Source of the DNA: Clostridiales bacterium UBA2432 | Lineage (GTDB): Bacteria; Bacillota; Clostridia; Lachnospirales; Vallitaleaceae | Assembly (NCBI GenBank): GCA_002342805.1 | Contig: DDQW01000068.1 | Coordinates: forward strand, 62,001 to 126,000 | Reading direction: 5' to 3' | DNA: 64,000 nt | Part shown: positions 27,592 to 36,940 of the stretch, piece by piece | Position numbering within the stretch: position 1 is the stretch's first letter | Layout of the letters: the number at the start of each line of letters is the position of its first letter | The notes under the pieces: generated by a model | The model's database searches: none | Told to the model about the DNA's origin: nothing | Seen by the model: the letters and a program-made list of their open reading frames with translations, nothing else | Made by a program: the position numbers and the translations under genes

Positions 27592-29589
27592 ATGAAAAAG
27601 TATGTAGCAATGTTTTTAGTTATGTTAATGATGGGGAGTTTAATTGGTTGTAATTCAACTGATTTGACACAAGATCCTGTAGCACAGGAAGAGAATGAAG
27701 ACACATCAACAAATGATTCATCAGAAGGTGCTATGACGAAAGAATTAGAGTATGCAGACAACCTTGAAATCAACATTTCAATGGGAAATAACCAACGGAC
27801 AATTACCTATAATCAAGCGACGCCATTAATATTACCAGATGGTACATCTGTTGCTCAAGGTGATTTAAAACCAACATGGCAATATTACGAAAAATTATTA
27901 GGATTTTCTATTGAAGACATGGCAATACAAGACCAAAAAGCGACAGAAATGATGGACTTAGCTGCTGCAATTAGTTTTTCCGATGCGACAATTTATGGTG
28001 GAAATTCAATTGCTGAAGATTTTGTATCTTATGGACCACAAGGTTATTTCCTTGATTTAACCACACGAATGAATGATATGCCTGCAGTCAAAGCTTTCTT
28101 TGAAGAAAATCAAGATGTACTTGATGCGATAACAGCATATGATGGAGGCGTATATTATTTGCCATATGTTGCAGAAATTGGAAATTATGCACGTGTCTTT
28201 GCAGGACGCGAAAGTTGGGTAACAGCACTGTTAGATTCAGATGCTGCCTTAGAAGCAGAGACAGCAACGATTAATACAGAATATGAAGGCTTTGAAGACA
28301 GACACGAAAGTAATATTATTAAACTTCAAAATGAAGTAAGTAATGGAACATTAACACGTGATGTAGCACTAGAAACGTTGCTGACATATATAAGTGAAAC
28401 ATATCCTGAGTTAGATAAACCATCAGATTTATATTTGAATGCAACAGCGCAATATGATATTGATGAACTAATTGCACTTTGGAGAGTTATTGAGTTGTCA
28501 CCGAATACTTTATCAAAACTAGAGACAGGTTCAATAGTTGCAGATGCTGAAATTTCTCCGTTTTTTGTAAGAAAAGCAGAATATAGAGAAGATGTCGTAC
28601 GATTGGCAACTTACTTTGGAGGCCAACGTGTACACGGATCAGATTCTTATGCAGCGCGTTTTTACCTAAATGAAGACAATGAATTGACCTATTCTTATTC
28701 AGAAGATAGCTTTTTAGAAATTGTAGGATATCTGCAGGATATATACCAAGAAGGTTTGATTCATAGTGAATTTGCAGAAATGAGCTCTAAAGACGATTTT
28801 AGAAAAGCACTTTATTCATCAGATGAAAATGAAGGTCAGCGTCAATTTGGTTTTATGACATATGACTGGATTGCATCAACAACAGCAGCGAATGCAGATG
28901 TTGTTGGTATGTTACCACCATTAACACAAATCGGAACAGATGAATATATTCACTACATGGAGAATACTAGAGTAATTAAACCGGATGGTTGGGGTATTTC
29001 AACGGCTGCATCTGATGAAGAAATTAATTCGGCGCTAAAAATGTTTAACTTATTATTTACTGAAGAAGGACATCAAGCGCAAAACTATGGTATTCCTCAA
29101 AATCTGGTTGAAGGAGAAACTTTCTTGGGTCCAGATGGGGTTGAATATCCGAAATTTAATGAATGGCTTTTAACGACTGCGGATGAACTGAAGAATAGTG
29201 ACGTTTCTGGATTTTTAAGAGATTTCATGGGGTCACAAATTCCAATCGGATATCAAAAGGAAATCGGATTTGAATATCAATATACAGTAAATCGTGGATG
29301 GGATGCATGGGCATTGTATAATGAAGCTGAAGTACGAATGACTTCGTATGATGCAACAGAACCATTATTTAAACTAGTACCCACAGTATTTTCACTTACA
29401 GAGCAAGACACTGCAAAGTTAGCAACAGTATCTATTAATGAAGAACAAACAGATCAAATCTTTTTGTTCATTACAGATTCAAGCAACGCACTTGATTCAC
29501 CTGAAGATTTAAAAGCAATGTTTGAAGCAAGTGGAGTTGACGTATATATAGATGTATACAAAAATGCATATGAACGAATGCTTCAATAA
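27592..29589 (+). CDS. Long extracellular sugar-binding lipoprotein (LplA type)
   Basis: A 665-residue lipoprotein; ATG 27592 follows AAAAGGAGG. The lipobox is GSLIGC with Cys at residue 20, then an acidic Ser/Thr-rich linker. The length well above the usual 420-450 residues fits the LplA/YtcQ group that works with LplB/YtcP permeases on large oligosaccharides. An inserted charged helical region at about residues 210-270 (residues such as NTEYEGFEDRHESNIIK) is typical of that group. It is the binding protein for the two permeases before it. A strong stem-loop follows the gene. Confidence 0.9.
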   Translation: MKKYVAMFLVMLMMGSLIGCNSTDLTQDPVAQEENEDTSTNDSSEGAMTKELEYADNLEINISMGNNQRTITYNQATPLILPDGTSVAQGDLKPTWQYYEKLLGFSIEDMAIQDQKATEMMDLAAAISFSDATIYGGNSIAEDFVSYGPQGYFLDLTTRMNDMPAVKAFFEENQDVLDAITAYDGGVYYLPYVAEIGNYARVFAGRESWVTALLDSDAALEAETATINTEYEGFEDRHESNIIKLQNEVSNGTLTRDVALETLLTYISETYPELDKPSDLYLNATAQYDIDELIALWRVIELSPNTLSKLETGSIVADAEISPFFVRKAEYREDVVRLATYFGGQRVHGSDSYAARFYLNEDNELTYSYSEDSFLEIVGYLQDIYQEGLIHSEFAEMSSKDDFRKALYSSDENEGQRQFGFMTYDWIASTTAANADVVGMLPPLTQIGTDEYIHYMENTRVIKPDGWGISTAASDEEINSALKMFNLLFTEEGHQAQNYGIPQNLVEGETFLGPDGVEYPKFNEWLLTTADELKNSDVSGFLRDFMGSQIPIGYQKEIGFEYQYTVNRGWDAWALYNEAEVRMTSYDATEPLFKLVPTVFSLTEQDTAKLATVSINEEQTDQIFLFITDSSNALDSPEDLKAMFEASGVDVYIDVYKNAYERMLQ

Positions 29590-29626
29590 TTCATACTATT
29601 ATTTATCGATACAACACAATTTTTAA

Positions 29627-29688
29627 GTGAACATATTCTTATGACTATGGTAAAGGTCTATAAACCTTATCATAGCCATAAGGTTCAC
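29627..29688 (+). promoter_or_regulatory. Long stem-loop after the binding-protein gene
   Basis: GTGAAC and CTTATGACTATGGTAAAGG pair with CCTTATCATAGCCATAAG and GTTCAC with one mismatch, one bulge and a wobble. No T run. Probably stabilises or attenuates the transcript so the binding protein is made in excess. Confidence 0.65.
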
Positions 29689-29731
29689 TAAATAAGTTGC
29701 TAAATAAGGCAGCAATGATCAGGAGGAATTT

Positions 29732-30232
29732 ATGGCCACAAAAAAAGTAAAAAATAAACAGGGAATCATAGTATATGGCCTTATTACAACAGCAGTTATT
29801 CAATTTATTTATGCCCTTGGTTTTATGACGAATTTTTATAATTTGTTTTATGAAGGAACAACGGAAATGTTTGACTTCTATAAACGATTACAGGTAGTTA
29901 ATCAATTCATTTTTAGAACAAGTCTTGTTATTCTAATTGTAACTATTTTGCTACTTGCCTTTGACTTAAACAAACATTCTAAGAGCTTCTTTGGACCCTT
30001 TGTTATCTTTGGATTGCTTCTTTATACAGTATATAACTTTACAACTATATTTCCAGCCCTCGTATATTATGCAAACATTTATAAAAGGTTTGACTTTTCT
30101 CAGATAGCAAATTATACGGCGCGACCGGAGGTTTTTTACCTAGGAATTGCAATCATGTCAATTTGCATTTTATTAGAAACAATATTATTTTTAAGTGTAA
30201 TTATTATGAAAAGGAGTGCAAAAAATGCATAA
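29732..30232 (+). CDS. Uncharacterised four-helix membrane protein, 166 aa
   Basis: ATG 29732 follows AGGAGGAATTT. Four hydrophobic segments lie at about residues 12-33, 53-73, 87-113 and 135-160, with short basic ends (KKVKNK at the start, KRSAKNA at the end). No catalytic motif or known family is visible. It is the first of a pair (with the next gene, overlapping by 8 bp) placed before the MsmK-like ATPase; a second pair follows that ATPase. The four proteins are similar in size and topology and may form one membrane assembly. Function unknown. Confidence 0.75.
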   Translation: MATKKVKNKQGIIVYGLITTAVIQFIYALGFMTNFYNLFYEGTTEMFDFYKRLQVVNQFIFRTSLVILIVTILLLAFDLNKHSKSFFGPFVIFGLLLYTVYNFTTIFPALVYYANIYKRFDFSQIANYTARPEVFYLGIAIMSICILLETILFLSVIIMKRSAKNA

Positions 30233-30635
30233 TGAAAGCAAATATAATTATCAAGAAAATAAAAAAGCATATAATTTTGTTTTGATTGCTTTAGCCCTAA
30301 ATACTATGGTTATTATATCATTATTAAAGGCAATACCATTAAATTATCTTATTGGTTCAGTAATTATATTTAATATTATATTTACTTTATTAGGTTTTCT
30401 ACTTGCAATAAGGGTGAAAATTTATAGTGTGAATTGGGCAAAAATTGCAATAGGGTTTGGTTTAATTCAATTTTTTAGGGTAATAATACTGCCATTAGAA
30501 GGATTTACAGGATTAGCACTTATTCTAAAGTTTTTGTTAATCATCTCGGGAGTCTTAATAATTATTGCAAGTATAACAACGTTACACAGAGCCAAAATAA
30601 AAGCAAGCAATATGATTGATGTTGAAAGCAACTAG
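30225..30635 (+). CDS. Uncharacterised four-helix membrane protein, 136 aa
   Basis: ATG 30225 is preferred over GTG 30216 since AAGGAG spans 30211-30216. The gene overlaps the end of the previous one by 8 bp. Four hydrophobic segments at about residues 18-38, 42-66, 73-93 and 98-122 are separated by very short loops. Residues are mainly Ile, Leu and Val, with no charged residue inside the helices except near loops. No family recognised. Its stop is 9 bp before the ABC ATPase gene, so it is part of the same operon and may act with that ATPase or with the neighbouring membrane proteins. Confidence 0.75.
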   Translation: MHNESKYNYQENKKAYNFVLIALALNTMVIISLLKAIPLNYLIGSVIIFNIIFTLLGFLLAIRVKIYSVNWAKIAIGFGLIQFFRVIILPLEGFTGLALILKFLLIISGVLIIIASITTLHRAKIKASNMIDVESN

Positions 30636-30644
30636 GAGGCAAGT

Positions 30645-31757
30645 ATGGCAGGATTAAAATGTATAAATATCAATAAAATTTATGATAAAAAAGTTCATGC
30701 TGTTAAAGATTTTAATTTAGAAATTAATGATGGAGAATTTATTGTATTAGTTGGCCCGTCAGGGTGTGGTAAATCAACCTTATTACGCATGATTTCTGGC
30801 TTAGAAAGTATAACAAGTGGTGAGCTGTACATTGGTGATAAAATAGTAAATAATTTAGCTCCGTCTGATCGGGATATAGCTATGGTTTTTCAAAATTATG
30901 CATTATATGGACATATGACGGTCTATGAAAATATGGGATTTAGTTTTATTATTCGTCACCAAAACAGTGATGTTATGCATGATAAAGTTATTGAAGCATC
31001 AGAAATTGTTGGCTTACATAACTTGTTAAACCGTAAACCGGGAAACTTATCTGGTGGTCAGCGTCAACGGGTTGCGCTAGGACGATCAATTGTACGGGAT
31101 GCTCAAGTATTTCTTTTAGATGAACCATTATCAAACTTAGATGCTAAGTTACGTCATGAAACACGAAATGAGCTAGTGAAATTACACGAGGCATTAAAGA
31201 CAACGTTTATTTATGTAACTCATGATCAAGTGGAAGCAATGACCATGGCAGATCGAATGGTAATTATGAAAGATGGAATCATACAGCAGGTAGGAACACC
31301 CGCAGAAGTCTATTCCTATCCCAATAATGCTTATGTAGCTGGATTTATAGGAAGTCCTTCCATGAACTTTGTCGAAGGAAAGATCTTAAATGGGAATTTT
31401 CATTCAAAAGATTTAACATTTGAATTAACAGAAGATCAAAAGAAAAAATTAGTACAGTACAATAATCAAATGGTATTGTTAGGCCTTCGACCAGAAGATA
31501 TTTCAAGAAAAAATGACCAAGAAACATTCAATGAAATAACAGTGACTATAACAGCTGGAATTGTTGAATTATTAGGTGCAGATATGTGGGTGCATTTTGA
31601 TTGGAACAATACAGATACAATTGCTTGTCTAAAATCTGGGCGTGACATTAAAATAGATACAGTATTTGATATTCAATTTTCTTTAGATCATGTACATTTC
31701 TTTGATATTGAAACGACAGAACGTATTGTTGGAGGTGGACATAGTGGAGAGCTTTAA
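30645..31757 (+). CDS. MsmK/UgpC-type ABC transporter ATPase
   Basis: A 370-residue ATPase of the CUT1 family. Walker A is GPSGCGKST (residues 37-45), the Q-loop is MVFQNYALYGHMTVYEN, the signature is LSGGQRQR, and Walker B is VFLLDEPLSNLD. The C-terminal 130 residues form the MOP/OB regulatory domain of MalK-like proteins (GLRPEDI near residue 283). It energises sugar uptake. It is the only importer ATPase in the window, whereas two CUT1 permease pairs are present (25711-27545 and 60243-61957), so it probably serves both. AGGAGG lies before the start; the next gene overlaps its end. Confidence 0.94.
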   Translation: MAGLKCININKIYDKKVHAVKDFNLEINDGEFIVLVGPSGCGKSTLLRMISGLESITSGELYIGDKIVNNLAPSDRDIAMVFQNYALYGHMTVYENMGFSFIIRHQNSDVMHDKVIEASEIVGLHNLLNRKPGNLSGGQRQRVALGRSIVRDAQVFLLDEPLSNLDAKLRHETRNELVKLHEALKTTFIYVTHDQVEAMTMADRMVIMKDGIIQQVGTPAEVYSYPNNAYVAGFIGSPSMNFVEGKILNGNFHSKDLTFELTEDQKKKLVQYNNQMVLLGLRPEDISRKNDQETFNEITVTITAGIVELLGADMWVHFDWNNTDTIACLKSGRDIKIDTVFDIQFSLDHVHFFDIETTERIVGGGHSGEL

Positions 31758-32145
31758 GTATAAAATTGCAAAATATATTATAGTTGCTATGACCATAATG
31801 CAATTAGCGTTATCACAAATTCATATTGCAGCTATCACAAAAGTATTTGTATTAGAAGTCGGATTCTTCTTGTTTTTATATATCATATTTGGACTACTAA
31901 TAACCTTTAATTTAATGTCAAAGAACAATGAAAGCAGCAAATTTTTATTTCAAACGACGGGATCAATCTTTATTGCGGTAGCAACAGGAGGATACTTTAT
32001 GTATCTAATGTATAGTGATTACAAGAGCAATTCTCTTGTAGAATTGGATCAAATTCAGCTATCACTAATTTTAGTCGGAGTAGGTATTGGAACGTATGTT
32101 CTTTCTTGGTTCTATATGTTGATTCAAGAATTTAGAGGTGAATAA
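31744..32145 (+). CDS. Uncharacterised four-helix membrane protein, 133 aa
   Basis: I choose the GTG at 31744, which follows GGAGGTGG within the end of the ATPase gene (14-bp overlap); longer starts upstream lack a binding site. Four hydrophobic segments lie at about residues 8-30, 34-54, 62-85 and 99-122. No motif or family recognised. It is the first of the second small membrane-protein pair, so the ATPase gene is flanked on both sides by such pairs. The tight overlap argues that it is made in step with the ATPase. Confidence 0.7.
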   Translation: MESFKYKIAKYIIVAMTIMQLALSQIHIAAITKVFVLEVGFFLFLYIIFGLLITFNLMSKNNESSKFLFQTTGSIFIAVATGGYFMYLMYSDYKSNSLVELDQIQLSLILVGVGIGTYVLSWFYMLIQEFRGE

Positions 32146-32148
32146 TGT

Positions 32149-32631
32149 ATGAAAAAATTTTTTAGTGACGCTAAAATAGAATGGATTATTCGCTTTTGGA
32201 CAGCAGGAGCTGTGTATTTTTTCATTGGGTGGGGAACTAACTTAGGAGGTCAACAATCCTTAATTGATTATATTTTTTTCTTAGGGATTGCTATTGGGAT
32301 TTTTGAACTTTATATTACACGGACAATTATCCGTAACATGATAAAGTCCCCCAAAGAGCATATTCGCTACAATAATCATCGAAAAAACACACTACTGCAA
32401 CGTGTCATTAGTAATCTTTTATTTATATTAAAAAGCATTTTTATTATTCTTATCGTTACCAGTATCTATTCAAGTATAAATCAGTCTGCGATTTTTCTGT
32501 TTGATTTGTCGGAAGATCAGATTTTTCTACCGGGAGAACCTATATTATTCGGGGTTTTTTACACATTGGTCTATAGTTTACTTGAGCGCATTAAAGAAAG
32601 ATTTTATATTAGAATAAAAGGAGTAAAATAA
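32149..32631 (+). CDS. Uncharacterised four-helix membrane protein, 160 aa
   Basis: ATG 32149 lies 3 bp after the previous stop, with AGAGGTG upstream. Hydrophobic segments at about residues 12-30, 41-62, 84-108 and 125-145; a basic loop (KSPKEHIRYNNHRKNT) sits between the second and third. The C-terminus is basic (KERFYIRIKGVK). Its stop overlaps the start of the next lyase gene by one base. No family recognised. It completes the set of four small membrane proteins around the MsmK-like ATPase gene. Confidence 0.75.
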   Translation: MKKFFSDAKIEWIIRFWTAGAVYFFIGWGTNLGGQQSLIDYIFFLGIAIGIFELYITRTIIRNMIKSPKEHIRYNNHRKNTLLQRVISNLLFILKSIFIILIVTSIYSSINQSAIFLFDLSEDQIFLPGEPILFGVFYTLVYSLLERIKERFYIRIKGVK

Positions 32632-34499
32632 TGTTAAATGTAGAGCAAATGGCAAAGAAAATGAAGCAAGAGGTTGAAGAATTTGCAAAAGGATTTTCTG
32701 ATGACCCAATATATCGAACAGCATGGGGGCATCATTATTTCTGTGAAAAAGATGGTACGGCGCTTGTGTTTAATTCGGAGAATGAAGATGAACATCGCTG
32801 TCCATTATGCCAAACAAGCTATAAGTCAGAATTGTACAAAGAAGTATGGATATATATATATAGAAATAATGCTGCTACAACGGTGTTAAAAGCAGCAGCG
32901 CTTTATAAAAGAACGAAAGAAAAAAACTTGCTGAAAATAATTTGTGACATTAGTCAGTTTTATATATATAAATTTGAAGAATTTCCATTACATAATAAGG
33001 AAGGACTCTATTTTGATTCTTACCAAGAAATGAAGTGGGGATGTGGGCGAATAATGCCCCAAAACTTAAATGAAAGTATCTTTTTTATTCGAATTTTTAT
33101 GGCACTTGAATTGGTTAAAGAAGATTTACCGAAAGATTTCCTTGACTATATTAAAAATACATTTGCATCACAATTTTTCAATTTGCTAAAGTCTCAGGTT
33201 GTAAAAATTCATAATATCTCATGTTGGATGAATAACGCAATTGGTGTGGTTGGTTTGTTTTCATCTAGGGAAGACTTAGTTGAATTTGCTTTCAATGGAC
33301 AATTCAATAATCGACGCCAGCTACTAGAAGGAGTCACAGAAGATGGATTCTGGTATGAAGGTTCTATTCATTATAACTTCTTTACGTTAGAAGGTTTTAT
33401 GTATTTGGGAATTTTTGCTCAGAGATATAATTATACTTTTGAAGAAACATCAGTTTTAGAGAAGATGTTAAAAGCCGCCTACAGCTATGCTTTCAGCAAT
33501 CATATTTTACCTAATCCCAATGATGGGTGGCCAAATATTAATTTGAAAACATACTCATACATATATAGTATGGGTGTACAACTCTTTGGTGACAACAGTG
33601 AAATCGCCCAAATTTTACGTGCTATTTTAAAAAAGGATACAGAACGTGTTGAACTGCCATTGTCTAAACCCTACTATTACAAAAACGAAATTTCATTAGA
33701 ACGATTTATCTTTATTCCGGAATTTAATATAGATGGGAAGATAAAACAAAATATTAGTACAACAAATTTTGGAGCTTCAAATTTTATTATATTAAAAAAT
33801 GAAACATGGAATGTCTTTGTAAAATATGGACATCATGGACCTTCTCATGCACATCCGGATAAAATGTCGGTTGAAATTACAGCAGTAGATAGACTCATAA
33901 CCCGAGATTTATCAAATGCAGGATATGGGGCCGTGATATGTAATGAATGGCATCGAAAAACACCTTCACATACAACGGTGATTGTAGATGGAACAGACCA
34001 TACCTCTGTTGAACCAGGGCAACTATTAGAATATAAGGATGACTATTGTGTGACACAGGCAAGTAAAGTATATGAAGATGTTGACTTTAAGAGGTCAATT
34101 AAAATTTCAGAAACAAGTTTGCAAGATCAATTTATTTGTACATCGGAAAAAGAAAGAACATATGATTATGTCTTTCACAATGAAGGAAACATCACAGAAG
34201 AAAGCCTTAAAAAATATAATTGGAAACCTAGTGATTTAGGCTATGAAAAAAATGGCTATCAATACTATGAGAATGTCATGAAGTTAGATGATAATACGCA
34301 AGAGATTGTATTAAATTGGCAAATTAAAGACATCCAAATAGAAAGCGTTTTTAATACACTTGATTGTGAAGTCTATATAGCCTGGACGCCAGACAATCCT
34401 GTGAATAAATTAAGAAGAAGTCTTCTTATTCGAAAAAAAATGAAAAAGGCAGAATTTAACGTTACTTGGAATTACAGAGAGGAGAATAGTTATGATTAA
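32631..34499 (+). CDS. Heparinase II/III-family lyase, distinct subtype
   Basis: A 622-residue enzyme from ATG 32631 (AAAGGAG upstream). An N-terminal cysteine pattern (FCEKDG, then CPLC near residue 61) looks metal-binding, as in alginate- and oligouronate-lyase relatives. The toroid domain follows (CWMNN and GFWYEGSIHYNFFTLEGF), then the heparinase beta-domain motif GPSHAHPDKMS with His406, His408 and Asp410. It is only distantly similar to the two other lyases in the window, so it probably cleaves a different linkage or chain length. No signal peptide. It overlaps the KdgF gene by 8 bp, which fits immediate handling of the unsaturated product. Confidence 0.88.
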   Translation: MLNVEQMAKKMKQEVEEFAKGFSDDPIYRTAWGHHYFCEKDGTALVFNSENEDEHRCPLCQTSYKSELYKEVWIYIYRNNAATTVLKAAALYKRTKEKNLLKIICDISQFYIYKFEEFPLHNKEGLYFDSYQEMKWGCGRIMPQNLNESIFFIRIFMALELVKEDLPKDFLDYIKNTFASQFFNLLKSQVVKIHNISCWMNNAIGVVGLFSSREDLVEFAFNGQFNNRRQLLEGVTEDGFWYEGSIHYNFFTLEGFMYLGIFAQRYNYTFEETSVLEKMLKAAYSYAFSNHILPNPNDGWPNINLKTYSYIYSMGVQLFGDNSEIAQILRAILKKDTERVELPLSKPYYYKNEISLERFIFIPEFNIDGKIKQNISTTNFGASNFIILKNETWNVFVKYGHHGPSHAHPDKMSVEITAVDRLITRDLSNAGYGAVICNEWHRKTPSHTTVIVDGTDHTSVEPGQLLEYKDDYCVTQASKVYEDVDFKRSIKISETSLQDQFICTSEKERTYDYVFHNEGNITEESLKKYNWKPSDLGYEKNGYQYYENVMKLDDNTQEIVLNWQIKDIQIESVFNTLDCEVYIAWTPDNPVNKLRRSLLIRKKMKKAEFNVTWNYREENSYD

Positions 34500-34821
34500 G
34501 CACTATTTTAAGCACGAAACATGTGAAATTGAAGATTTAGGCAATGGCATTAAACGTCGAGTTTTGGCGTATGATGAAAATATGATGACAGTAGAGGTCA
34601 CTTTTGAAAAAGGTGCGATTGGTGCGATGCACAATCATCCGCATGAACAAATGACATATATTATTTCTGGAAAATTTGAATTTAACATTGATGGAGAAAA
34701 AATGATTTTGACAGCAGGTGATATGACATATAAAGAACCAGATATTATGCATGGCGCTGTATGTTTAGAAGCAGGTCAATTACTTGATGTTTTCACACCA
34801 AGTCGAAAAGATTTTTTATAA
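34492..34821 (+). CDS. kdgF: KdgF-like cupin, unsaturated uronate linearisation
   Basis: A 109-residue single-domain cupin with the KdgF metal site: His47, His49, Gln53 (HNHPHEQ) and His87 (DIMHGAV). KdgF converts 4,5-unsaturated uronic acids to the open-chain keto form, which is the step after lyase and GH88 action in pectin and alginate breakdown. The gene overlaps the upstream lyase by 8 bp and precedes an SDR reductase, matching the pathway order. Length and residue positions agree well with characterised KdgF. A generic cupin of other function is possible but less likely here. Confidence 0.88.
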   Translation: MIKHYFKHETCEIEDLGNGIKRRVLAYDENMMTVEVTFEKGAIGAMHNHPHEQMTYIISGKFEFNIDGEKMILTAGDMTYKEPDIMHGAVCLEAGQLLDVFTPSRKDFL

Positions 34822-34836
34822 AATAGGAGGATTATC

Positions 34837-35586
34837 ATGAAAAAAAATGCATTAATTACAGGCGGAACGGGCGGTATTGGTTTATCAACAGCTAAAGCAT
34901 TGGGTAAATTAGGATACCATATTATATTAAATGGTATTGATCAAGAACAAGGGAAAAATGCAATTCAAGAATTAGAAAAAGAAAATATTTCCGTTGAATT
35001 ACATATCTTTGATGTTACAGACGAAAAAGCTGTATTAGAAGGGTTTGAAGCAATACAAAAAGAAAATGACAGTTTAGATATCTTGATTAACAATGCAGGT
35101 GGTTTAGGAGGACGGTCAAGATTTGAAGACATGTCAACAAGTTTTTATCGTAGTGTCATGGCATTAAATTTAGATAGTGTTTTCTTTATCACACGTTCAG
35201 CAATTCCAATGTTGAAGAAGGGAAATAATGCATCAATTGTAAACTTCACTTCAATTGCTGCATGGAACTCAGGTGGACCAGGAGCTGGAATTTATGGAAC
35301 AGCTAAAGCAGCAGTACTCACACTAACACGTGCTTTAGCAAAAGATCTTGCGGAGTATAATATTAGAGTCAACGCTGTATCTCCAGGAACGATTGATACA
35401 CCTTTTCACCAAGCAACAAAAGAAACGAATATTGAGCTGTTCAACTCATGGAAAAATAATATTCTTATGAAACGCTTTGGACAACCGGAAGAAGTAGCTT
35501 CGGTAATCGAATTCCTCGTAAGTGAGAAGGCATCATTCTTAACAGGTGAAGTTATTCAAATTAATGGAGGACAAGATTTCCTATAA
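34837..35586 (+). CDS. SDR-family reductase, likely acting on keto uronate
   Basis: A 249-residue classical short-chain dehydrogenase. The cofactor motif TGGTGGIG spans residues 8-15, NNAGG lies near 85, Ser and Tyr-x3-Lys (IYGTAKAA) near 138-156, and the FabG-like PGTIDTPF follows. The next position encodes LTGEVIQINGGQ at the C-terminus. In uronate pathways SDR enzymes of the KduD, DhuD or DEH-reductase type reduce the open-chain keto acid. Position directly after kdgF supports that role, but FabG-type enzymes are hard to tell apart by sequence. ATAGGAGG precedes the start. No kduI, kdgK or kdgA gene is in the window. Confidence 0.88.
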   Translation: MKKNALITGGTGGIGLSTAKALGKLGYHIILNGIDQEQGKNAIQELEKENISVELHIFDVTDEKAVLEGFEAIQKENDSLDILINNAGGLGGRSRFEDMSTSFYRSVMALNLDSVFFITRSAIPMLKKGNNASIVNFTSIAAWNSGGPGAGIYGTAKAAVLTLTRALAKDLAEYNIRVNAVSPGTIDTPFHQATKETNIELFNSWKNNILMKRFGQPEEVASVIEFLVSEKASFLTGEVIQINGGQDFL

Positions 35587-35595
35587 GGTGGAAAA

Positions 35596-36927
35596 ATGAA
35601 AAATAATATCTTAAAAGGGAACCTGCTAAAAAGTATCAGCTTTTTAGCAGGTCCTATTATATTAATGAACTTCTTTAACGCATTATATCAGCTTATTGAT
35701 ACATACTTCGTTACGACCATAGGCGTTAATGAAACAGCGGCAGTAACTTTCGTGGGTCCGGTTAATCAGATGATTACTTCAATTGGCGTAGGTTTATCTA
35801 TTGCAGGAGCAAGCTTGGTTGCACGTGAAATAGGAAAACAAAACAAGGTAAAAGAGTTTCAATATGCCAACAATTTAATAATAATATCAATAATGTTAGG
35901 TATATTAGTTGCAGGAAGTTGTTCGCTTTTTTCAGAGAATATTTTGATTCAATTAGGCGTCACAGAGAACTTGTTGTTGAAAAGTGATATTTATTTTAAA
36001 TATACAGTTTTAGCTGCTCCATTTCAATTTATTTCAGCAGCGTATCTAGGCATTAGAAGAGCTCAGGGAGATACTTTTAAACCATCAGTTTTGTTTATAA
36101 TGTCAATTGTAATCAAGGTTTTCTTAACATATGTCTTTGTTGTGCATTTATCAAAGGGTATTATTAGCCTTGCTCTAGCCACACTAATTGCAAATTTAAG
36201 TCTTGCAGCAGCAGGGATGTATAGTCTGTATTTTAGTCGGAATAAGCAAGTGCTTAAGATAGATAAAAATTTATTTAATAAAAGTATCGTTTATGATATT
36301 ATCAGAATCGGTATTCCATCAGTATTAGAAAAGAGTGCAACGTCATACGGTTTTTTAATGATTAATCAAAGAGTGTTATTTTATGGGGAGGCAGTCCTTG
36401 TGGCCTATGGAGTAACCAACAGAATTAATTCATTGGCTTTTGCTAGTGTAACAGGAATTGGTACGGCTACAGCAACAATTATCAGTCAAAATCTAGGAGC
36501 AAAAAATTATAAACGTATTAGTCAAACTGTTAAAGTAGGGTACTTAACAGCTTTAGCTCTTTCGATTGTTACAATGACAATTATATGGACATTTAGAGCA
36601 AATATTGCAGGTCAGTTTTCTGAAAAAGATCCGCTAGTATTTCAACATATTATGAATGCCATGTCAACATATTCTTTTTCTATCATACCCTGGGGATTCT
36701 TTCAGATTGTTATTGGTTTTTACCAAGGAATAGGAAAGACAAAATATAATTTATATTTAAGCTTGATTCGTTTATATGCCTTTCGATTACCCTTAGTAAT
36801 TATTCTTATGAAATTATTTGCAGAAATTGGAGAGTATAGTATTTGGTATGCAATGCTTTTTAGTAATATTTTAACAGCCATTATTGCAATAGCAATGCGA
36901 AAAAAAGAGCAAAAAAAGTTGATTTAG
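35596..36927 (+). CDS. MATE-family efflux transporter
   Basis: A 443-residue protein with twelve membrane segments in two similar halves. The N-terminus (SFLAGPIILMNFFNALYQLIDTYFV, core only) is typical of the MATE family, as is AAYLGIRRAQGDTFKP near residue 150 and GIGTATATIISQNLGA near residue 290. MATE proteins export cationic or other small molecules using proton or sodium gradients. Its place inside a sugar-acid operon, 9 bp after the SDR gene, is unusual and may mean export of a toxic intermediate or a side product. The substrate cannot be told. Confidence 0.9.
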   Translation: MKNNILKGNLLKSISFLAGPIILMNFFNALYQLIDTYFVTTIGVNETAAVTFVGPVNQMITSIGVGLSIAGASLVAREIGKQNKVKEFQYANNLIIISIMLGILVAGSCSLFSENILIQLGVTENLLLKSDIYFKYTVLAAPFQFISAAYLGIRRAQGDTFKPSVLFIMSIVIKVFLTYVFVVHLSKGIISLALATLIANLSLAAAGMYSLYFSRNKQVLKIDKNLFNKSIVYDIIRIGIPSVLEKSATSYGFLMINQRVLFYGEAVLVAYGVTNRINSLAFASVTGIGTATATIISQNLGAKNYKRISQTVKVGYLTALALSIVTMTIIWTFRANIAGQFSEKDPLVFQHIMNAMSTYSFSIIPWGFFQIVIGFYQGIGKTKYNLYLSLIRLYAFRLPLVIILMKLFAEIGEYSIWYAMLFSNILTAIIAIAMRKKEQKKLI

Positions 36928-36940
36928 AAAAGAGGAGATT

